Part shown: positions 59,517 through 64,000 of the stretch, in pieces
How positions within the stretch are numbered: position 1 is the first letter of the stretch
Layout: the number at the start of each line of letters is the position of its first letter
Assembly: GCF_014649655.1 (NCBI RefSeq)
Contig: NZ_BMTL01000043.1
Location: forward strand, 1 to 64,000
DNA length: 64,000 bases
Direction of reading: 5' to 3'
Origin: Streptomyces humidus
Lineage (GTDB): Bacteria; Actinomycetota; Actinomycetes; Streptomycetales; Streptomycetaceae
Notes under the pieces: generated by a model
Told to the model about the DNA's origin: nothing
Database searches by the model: none
What the model saw: only the letters and a program-made list of their open reading frames with translations
Made by a program: the position numbers and the translations under genes

Positions 59517-60221
59517 ATGCAGAGTTCGTCGACACCCGTACCTGATGTCTCGGTCATCCTGCCCTGCGCCGGATACGGAACACGTTTCGGGGCGCCCTAC
59601 GCGAAGGAGTTGCACTGTCTGGCCCCTGGAGTCACCGTGCTGGACCGCAGCCTGGAAGCCGTGGTCGAACTCGCCAAGAGCGGACTCAACGTGCGCATGG
59701 TCGTCGTGTTCGGACCCCACAAGCTGGAAACGGTGAGTTATCTCGCGCGCTATGCCGACGTCTTCCAGATCGTCTTCGTCTATCAGGACGAGTCGTTCGG
59801 ACCCGGCCTCGACGGAGCCATCCGGTCTGCCCTGCCGATGACACAGGGGCCGGTGGTCCTCGTCCTGCCCGACATCGTTGTCGAGGGGGCCGACACGCCT
59901 GGCAGGCTCCTTGACGCGTTACGGCAGGTGGACGTGGCGGGCTGGAGCGTGGTGGCCGCCGAGGAGCGCGATCACGACACGCTGCGGCAGATGGGCGCGC
60001 TGGCCGTCGCCGAGTCGGGAGGCGTCCTGACCGTGGGGGCGGCCACCGACAAGCCGGCGGATCCGTCGGGCTTCAACGCGTTCTGGGGCATGGTGGCCGT
60101 CACCGAGAGCGAGGCGCACAGGCTGCCCGACGTGGTGGGCCTGGGAACGGTCAACCCGCTGGCCGGTGCGGTCGCTCTCATGGTGGAGGGGATCGTCAAC
60201 TACAACACCCCCGCGGGCTGA
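59517..60221 (+). CDS. Nucleotidyltransferase (sugar-phosphate NTP transferase-like)
   Basis: This 234-aa protein has the nucleotidyltransferase opening SVILPCAGYGTRFGAPYAKE (G-x-G-T-R and the downstream Lys), LDRSLEAVVELA, and a central LVLPDIVVEGADTP in the place of the metal-binding Asp. Such enzymes activate sugar phosphates or related molecules as NDP or CDP esters. ATG 59517 has CCGGAG upstream; a longer in-frame extension is Arg-rich and unlike the family. Divergence from a glycosyltransferase suggests a joint role in sugar attachment, but the substrate is unknown. Confidence 0.78.
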   Translation: MQSSSTPVPDVSVILPCAGYGTRFGAPYAKELHCLAPGVTVLDRSLEAVVELAKSGLNVRMVVVFGPHKLETVSYLARYADVFQIVFVYQDESFGPGLDGAIRSALPMTQGPVVLVLPDIVVEGADTPGRLLDALRQVDVAGWSVVAAEERDHDTLRQMGALAVAESGGVLTVGAATDKPADPSGFNAFWGMVAVTESEAHRLPDVVGLGTVNPLAGAVALMVEGIVNYNTPAG

Positions 60222-60242
60222 CCTCGCGCGCGTCGACGAGCA

Positions 60243-60848
60243 TCAGGCCTGTCCGGGTGCCGTTCCCCGCGTCTGCCGGGCGTGGGCGGCGACGAGCAGG
60301 CGTGCCGCGGATTTCGCTTCCTCGACCACGGCGCGGTCCTGGAGCAGGCGTCCTGAGGTCAGGGCCCCGTCGATCAGCAGTCCGATGTGCCGGGCGAGCG
60401 CGCCGGGGTCGTCCGCGCCGGCCTGTTCGCTCAGCCCGGTCAGCCACTTCTGACGGCGCTGGGTGTGCTGCACGGTGACGGCCCGCGCCTCGGAGTCCAG
60501 GTCCGCCTCGACCGCCGCGCTGACGAACGGGCACCCGAAGAAGCCGTGCCGGTCGAAGGCGTCCGTCAGCGCGTCGAACAGTCCGACGAGCTGTTCGCGG
60601 GGGTCGTCGCCGGTGCGGGCGGCGGCGTCCTGCAGTTGCGCCGTCCAGGAGTCGTCCGTCCTGCGCAGGTACGCGGCGACCAGCTCCTCCTTGGTGCGGA
60701 AGTGCACGTACAGCGTGGACTTGGCGACGCCCGAGGCGGCGATGACCTGGTCGACGCCGACCCCGCGCAGCCCGTTGGCGTAGAACAGCTCGGCCGCCGC
60801 ACTGAGGATTCTCTCCTCGGACTTCGTCTTCCTGATCTGCGTGACCAT
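60243..60848 (-). CDS. TetR-family regulator (AcrR/NemR-like)
   Basis: The 201-aa protein has an N-terminal HTH (about residues 10-55: ILSAAAELFYANGLRGVGVD then VAKSTLYVHFRTKEELVAAY) and a C-terminal ligand domain with FFGCPFVSAAVE, typical of the group that regulates detoxification oxidoreductases. ATG 60848 follows GGAGG. Just upstream, AACAGACTAGTCCGT recurs, inverted with one mismatch, upstream of the quinone oxidoreductase at 63190, so it probably represses both genes. Confidence 0.88.
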   Translation of the reverse strand: MVTQIRKTKSEERILSAAAELFYANGLRGVGVDQVIAASGVAKSTLYVHFRTKEELVAAYLRRTDDSWTAQLQDAAARTGDDPREQLVGLFDALTDAFDRHGFFGCPFVSAAVEADLDSEARAVTVQHTQRRQKWLTGLSEQAGADDPGALARHIGLLIDGALTSGRLLQDRAVVEEAKSAARLLVAAHARQTRGTAPGQA

Positions 60849-60867
60849 CACCCGACCTCCTTGATCG

Positions 60868-60882
60868 AACAGACTAGTCCGT
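60868..60882. promoter_or_regulatory. TetR operator copy 1 (own promoter)
   Basis: AACAGACTAGTCCGT, centred on ACTAGT, lies 20 bp before the TetR start codon. Its reverse complement at 63104-63118 matches at 14 of 15 positions. Confidence 0.7.
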
Positions 60883-61148
60883 CTTGTTAGTACGTGCAAT
60901 CGACCGCTCGGCCAGGTATCTCGAGCATGCCGGAGCGTCTTCGGCGAGGGTGGGTGCGGCCCGCGGCCCGACGGTGCGCGGTACCGACCGCCCACGGAAT
61001 CAGGCCAGAACAGCAGTTCCGCTCATCACGATGCCCTTCTGCGCGAGATCCGCTCAGAAGCGAGTCCGCGGACGGCCCACATCGACCCGAGGGCGGCAGG
61101 CTCGTCGCGTATCCCGCAGTGCATCGACCCGACCGGAGGACCCCCGCC

Positions 61149-61964
61149 ATGCCACCCACGGACAGCATGCTGCTCGGCCCGATGACCGAAGCCGTCCACG
61201 CCGTCGGCGCGCTGCTGCGCGCGCTCGAGCTGCCTCCCCGGCCCGCCCGGGACCGGGACGAGTTCCTGCGCCGGTTCTCGGCCGTCGACGAGCCCGCGCT
61301 GGCCCTGTTGCGCGAGCGTCTCGGCGCGCTGCGGCCCGGGGCCGTGTGGGCCGACGAGCTGGACACCCGGCTGCCCGAGCAAGGGGAGGTGTGGGTGGCC
61401 GACGCCGTGGACGGCGCGGTGCAGCTTCTCCAGGGGCTGCCGCACTGGTGCGTCTCGCTCACCCTTGTACGGGAACGCCGGGCGGTGGCCGCGGTGCTGC
61501 ACAGTCCGCTGCTCGGCGAGACGTGCGCGGCGGCTCTCGGCGGCGGCGCCCGGCGGGACGGCAGGCCGATGCGCCCCTCCGTCAAGCGCACGCTCGACGC
61601 CGCCCTGCTCGGCACCAGCCAGCCGCCGGGGATCGCCCGCGAGCCCGAGGCCGTACGGGGCGCCGGCCGGTCGCTGAGCGCGCTGCTCCCGAAGGCGGGC
61701 GCGGTCCGCAACCTCGGCGCCACCTCCTGGCAGGTCGCCGACACGGCGGACGGCCGGCTGGACGGCTTCTGGCAGTACGGCTCCGACGACGCCAACCTGA
61801 TCGGCCCCGCCCTGATCGCCGCCGAGGCCGGACTGGCCGTCACCGACCTCACCGGGCGGCCGTGGCGGGCCGGCGCGGACGGCTTCCTCGCCGCACCGCG
61901 GGCGCTGCATGCGCTGATGCTCGCCGCGATCGTCGACCGGGCCTGCGACACACTGCACGTGTGA
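61149..61964 (+). CDS. Inositol monophosphatase-like protein with altered metal-site motif
   Basis: The 271-aa protein is collinear with inositol monophosphatase/3'-phosphoadenosine phosphatase family members. The D-P-x-D-G-T motif is replaced by VADAVDGAVQL, keeping both Asp but losing Pro and Thr. The acidic pair before it is WADELD, and the later GRLDGFWQYGSDDANLIG keeps an Asp near the usual W-D position. Hydrolysis is possible but may be changed or lost. Its stop overlaps the GTG start of the next gene (GTGA), so it is coupled to a regulator, and a sensory or regulatory role is conceivable. Confidence 0.75.
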   Translation: MPPTDSMLLGPMTEAVHAVGALLRALELPPRPARDRDEFLRRFSAVDEPALALLRERLGALRPGAVWADELDTRLPEQGEVWVADAVDGAVQLLQGLPHWCVSLTLVRERRAVAAVLHSPLLGETCAAALGGGARRDGRPMRPSVKRTLDAALLGTSQPPGIAREPEAVRGAGRSLSALLPKAGAVRNLGATSWQVADTADGRLDGFWQYGSDDANLIGPALIAAEAGLAVTDLTGRPWRAGADGFLAAPRALHALMLAAIVDRACDTLHV

Positions 61965-62947
61965 AGCACAGCCAAGTCGCCCACGGCGGCGCAGAAGTCC
62001 GCGGCTCCGGTGACGCGGACGTCCTGTCCGCCGCCGACCAGCGCCTGGTCGCCGCCCTGCAGTGCGACGGCCGGGCGCCCGCGGAACGGCTGGCGGACGT
62101 GCTCGGCATGAGCACGCGCGAGGTGCACCGCCGGCTCCGGGCGCTGACCCGCCAGGACGTCGTTCGCGTCCGAGGCCGGCTGGCGCAGCCCCCGGACCTG
62201 GGTGCGGTGCAACTCCGCATCCGCGTGCTGCGCGGCAGGATCGAGCAGATCTCCTCGGCGCTCGCCGCCCGGGAGGACATTCCGTTCGTGGACATGTCCG
62301 CCGCGGGGGACGAGATCCACGCCGTCCAGTTCACCCGCGGACCCGCCCCGCACAACCGCCTGCTCCTCCAGCAGTTGCCCGCCACCAGCGCCGTCACCTC
62401 GGTGGAGGCGCAGACCGTGCTGCACGCTTTCCGCCAGGCTCACGAGTGGCGGCTGGACGTGCTGGACCCGGCCGAACGGCAGGCGCTCACCCCGCCTCCC
62501 GCCGCCTCGGAACGGCGGGAGCCGGACGAGACCGACCGTTCCGTCGCGGCCGCCCTGGCCGAGGACGGCCGGTTGTCCGCGTCGGCCGTCGCCGAGCGCA
62601 CCGGTCACCCGGCCTCGACGGTCCGGCGGCGGCTGACGGCGCTGCTGGCCGGGGGCCTGCTCCGCACGGAGGTCGTGGTCGACCCCAGGCGCCTGGGCCT
62701 GTTCGTCGACGCCAACGTGTGGCTGCAGCTCCCGCCGGACCGGCTGGACGCGGCGGGCCGCACCCTCGCCGCGCACCCGGCCGTGCACGGCGCGCTGGCC
62801 GGCACCGGGCGCAACAACCTCTCCCTCGCACTGTGGCTGCCGGACACCGCAGCCCTGTACCGCTTCCTCAGCGAGGATCTCACCGGTCTGGGCGTCACCG
62901 CCGTCGAGACCTTCCTGGTCGGCCGCGCCGTCAAACGCCCCGGCTGA
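61961..62947 (+). CDS. Tandem Lrp/AsnC-type transcriptional regulator
   Basis: The 328-aa protein consists of two Lrp/AsnC-like units. Each starts with a winged-helix HTH (LSAADQRLVAALQCDGRAPA near residue 22; DETDRSVAAALAEDGRLSAS near 188) and is followed by a ligand-type alpha-beta region. Double-length Lrp regulators are frequent in streptomycetes. The start is GTG 61961, overlapping the upstream stop. Targets are unknown; the coupled phosphatase-like gene is the closest candidate partner. Confidence 0.85.
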   Translation: MKHSQVAHGGAEVRGSGDADVLSAADQRLVAALQCDGRAPAERLADVLGMSTREVHRRLRALTRQDVVRVRGRLAQPPDLGAVQLRIRVLRGRIEQISSALAAREDIPFVDMSAAGDEIHAVQFTRGPAPHNRLLLQQLPATSAVTSVEAQTVLHAFRQAHEWRLDVLDPAERQALTPPPAASERREPDETDRSVAAALAEDGRLSASAVAERTGHPASTVRRRLTALLAGGLLRTEVVVDPRRLGLFVDANVWLQLPPDRLDAAGRTLAAHPAVHGALAGTGRNNLSLALWLPDTAALYRFLSEDLTGLGVTAVETFLVGRAVKRPG

Positions 62948-63103
62948 GCGGCCCCGCCGCCCGTACGCCCTGTCGAGCAGGTCACGAAACCGCCGGGTGG
63001 CCTGCCCGACCTGCCCGGCGTCTCCGGGCCGCCGGTCCGGTGCGCGCTCCCTGCCGGTCCGCTCGCCGGCCCGCTTGCCCGTCCACTTGCCCTCGTTAAT
63101 CGA

Positions 63104-63118
63104 ACGAACTAGTCTGTT
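63104..63118. promoter_or_regulatory. TetR operator copy 2 (quinone oxidoreductase promoter)
   Basis: ACGAACTAGTCTGTT is the inverted counterpart of the site at 60868-60882 with a single difference. It lies about 70 bp before the oxidoreductase start, in an A/T-richer stretch (GTTAATCG to TTGATTAA) suited to a promoter. Confidence 0.7.
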
Positions 63119-63189
63119 TGATTAATGGGATCCAGAGTCGCGGGTCCCGCCCGAGAAGCGCTTTCCACAACGACATCCGAGGTGGCGTC

Positions 63190-64000
63190 ATGCGTGCAGT
63201 GGTCCTGGAAGAGTTCGGCGCCTCGATGGTGCTCAAGGAGATCGAGAAGCCGGTGGCCGGTCCCGGTCAGGTGCTGGTACGGATCGAGGCGAGCGGGACG
63301 AACCCGCTCGACCTCAAGATCAGCGCAGGTGAGGCGGCACATGCCGCACGCACCCTTCCCGCCGTGCTCGGTCTCGACCTGGCCGGCGTGGTCGAGCAGG
63401 TGGGCGAGGGAGTCGACGGGTTCGCCCCGGGCGACGAGGTCTACGGCATGACGGGCGGCGTCGGCGACCTGCAGGGGTCCCTCGCCCAGTACGCGGCGGT
63501 CGACGCCCGACTCCTGGCGCCCAAGCCGGAGTCCCTGGACATGCGCGAGGCGGCCGCGCTCCCGCTGGTGGCCATCACCGCGTGGGAGGGCCTGGTCGAC
63601 AGGGCGCAGGTGCACGCGGGACAGAAGGTGCTCGTGCACGGCGGCGCCGGGGGCGTCGGTCATGTGGGCATTCAGATCGCCCGTGCCCGAGGCGCCGAGG
63701 TCTTCGGCACCGGGTCACCGCACCGCCTCAAGGTCATCGAGGGGTTCGGGGCCACCGCGATCGACTACACCGCCGAGACGCCGCAGGAGTACGTCGAGCG
63801 CCTGACCGGCGGCGAGGGCTTCGACATCGTCTACGACACCGTCGGCGGGCCGGTCCTGGACGCGTCCTTCGCCATCGTGCGAACGTACACCGGGCACGTC
63901 CTCAGCGCCCTCGGCTGGGGAACGCACAGCCTCGCTCCGCTGTCCTTCCGGGGCGCCACGTACTCCGGGGTCTTCACCCTGGCGCCCATGCTGACCGGCC
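63190..64000 (+). CDS. NADP-dependent quinone oxidoreductase-like MDR protein, partial
   Basis: The frame is open from ATG 63190 to the window end (about 270 codons; the family is usually 300-340 aa). It has the MDR opening MRAVVLEEFG, ASGTNPLDLKISAG, LGLDLAGVVEQVGEGVDGF, and the NADP-binding VLVHGGAGGVGHVGIQIARA. Structural-zinc Cys residues are absent, which places it with zinc-independent quinone reductases. It probably reduces electrophilic quinones or enones. The shared operator links it to the TetR gene at 60243. Confidence 0.88.
   Translation, partial: MRAVVLEEFGASMVLKEIEKPVAGPGQVLVRIEASGTNPLDLKISAGEAAHAARTLPAVLGLDLAGVVEQVGEGVDGFAPGDEVYGMTGGVGDLQGSLAQYAAVDARLLAPKPESLDMREAAALPLVAITAWEGLVDRAQVHAGQKVLVHGGAGGVGHVGIQIARARGAEVFGTGSPHRLKVIEGFGATAIDYTAETPQEYVERLTGGEGFDIVYDTVGGPVLDASFAIVRTYTGHVLSALGWGTHSLAPLSFRGATYSGVFTLAPMLTG

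Overview
The window is high-GC actinobacterial DNA, almost certainly from a Streptomyces chromosome. Codons have strongly G/C-biased third positions, GTG starts and 4-bp stop/start overlaps are common, and the gene content is typical of soil streptomycetes: a PAS/GAF/PP2C/HATPase regulator, ROK, TetR and FixJ-type regulators, and a modular NRPS/PKS locus.

Region A (about 0.5-26 kb) is an aromatic-catabolism island. It carries a nearly complete iac set for indole-3-acetic acid (auxin) degradation. The ring-hydroxylating dioxygenase genes iacC-iacD and the reductase iacF lie on the minus strand. They are divergent from iacG, a 94-aa unknown, a maleylacetate-reductase-like gene and an iacI-like gene. 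A second operon reads iacA-iacB-iacE-iacH-catB-catA-catC and takes the ring through catechol and ortho cleavage. Between them sit an AraC regulator, an APC permease, a copper amine oxidase, a small membrane protein, a TetR regulator and a FixJ-type two-component system immediately upstream of iacA. An NAD aldehyde dehydrogenase follows catC on the opposite strand. Together the genes suggest a funnel from tryptamine (or a related arylethylamine) to the aldehyde, IAA, catechol, cis,cis-muconate and the 3-oxoadipate pathway. The enol-lactone hydrolase and later steps are not in the window.

Region B (about 26.3-40.6 kb) is a ROK-regulated glycoside uptake and catabolism operon: a family-5 binding lipoprotein, a permease, a fused permease-ATPase, a second ATPase, a Gfo/Idh/MocA oxidoreductase, a GMC-type (pyranose/C-glycoside 3-oxidase-like) flavoprotein, a protein fusing a DUF6379-like domain to a TIM barrel (both subunits of a C-glycoside deglycosidase in one chain), a second TIM-barrel isomerase, a GH43 enzyme and an esterase.

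Region C (about 40.6-42.6 kb) is an IS200/IS605-family element with an intact tnpB and a broken tnpA. The first 98 bases of the window are the end of a second copy in the opposite orientation, so regions A and B lie between two inward-facing right ends. The element abuts the 3' end of the esterase gene on one side and a truncated MFS exporter on the other.

Region D (about 42.6-57.4 kb) is a biosynthetic locus on the minus strand: NRPS (C-A-T-TE), hybrid NRPS/PKS (A-T-C-A-T-KS-KR-T-TE, no AT) and a TauD-type dioxygenase. This trio matches the conserved core of the detoxin/rimosamide family, and the second adenylation domain of the hybrid has a proline-like specificity code.

Region E (57.9-64 kb) holds a GtfB/GtfE-like glycosyltransferase, a nucleotidyltransferase, a TetR regulator, an inositol-monophosphatase-like gene coupled to a double Lrp/AsnC-type regulator, and the start of a quinone oxidoreductase that shares a TetR operator sequence with the TetR gene. 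No tRNA, rRNA or CRISPR array was seen.
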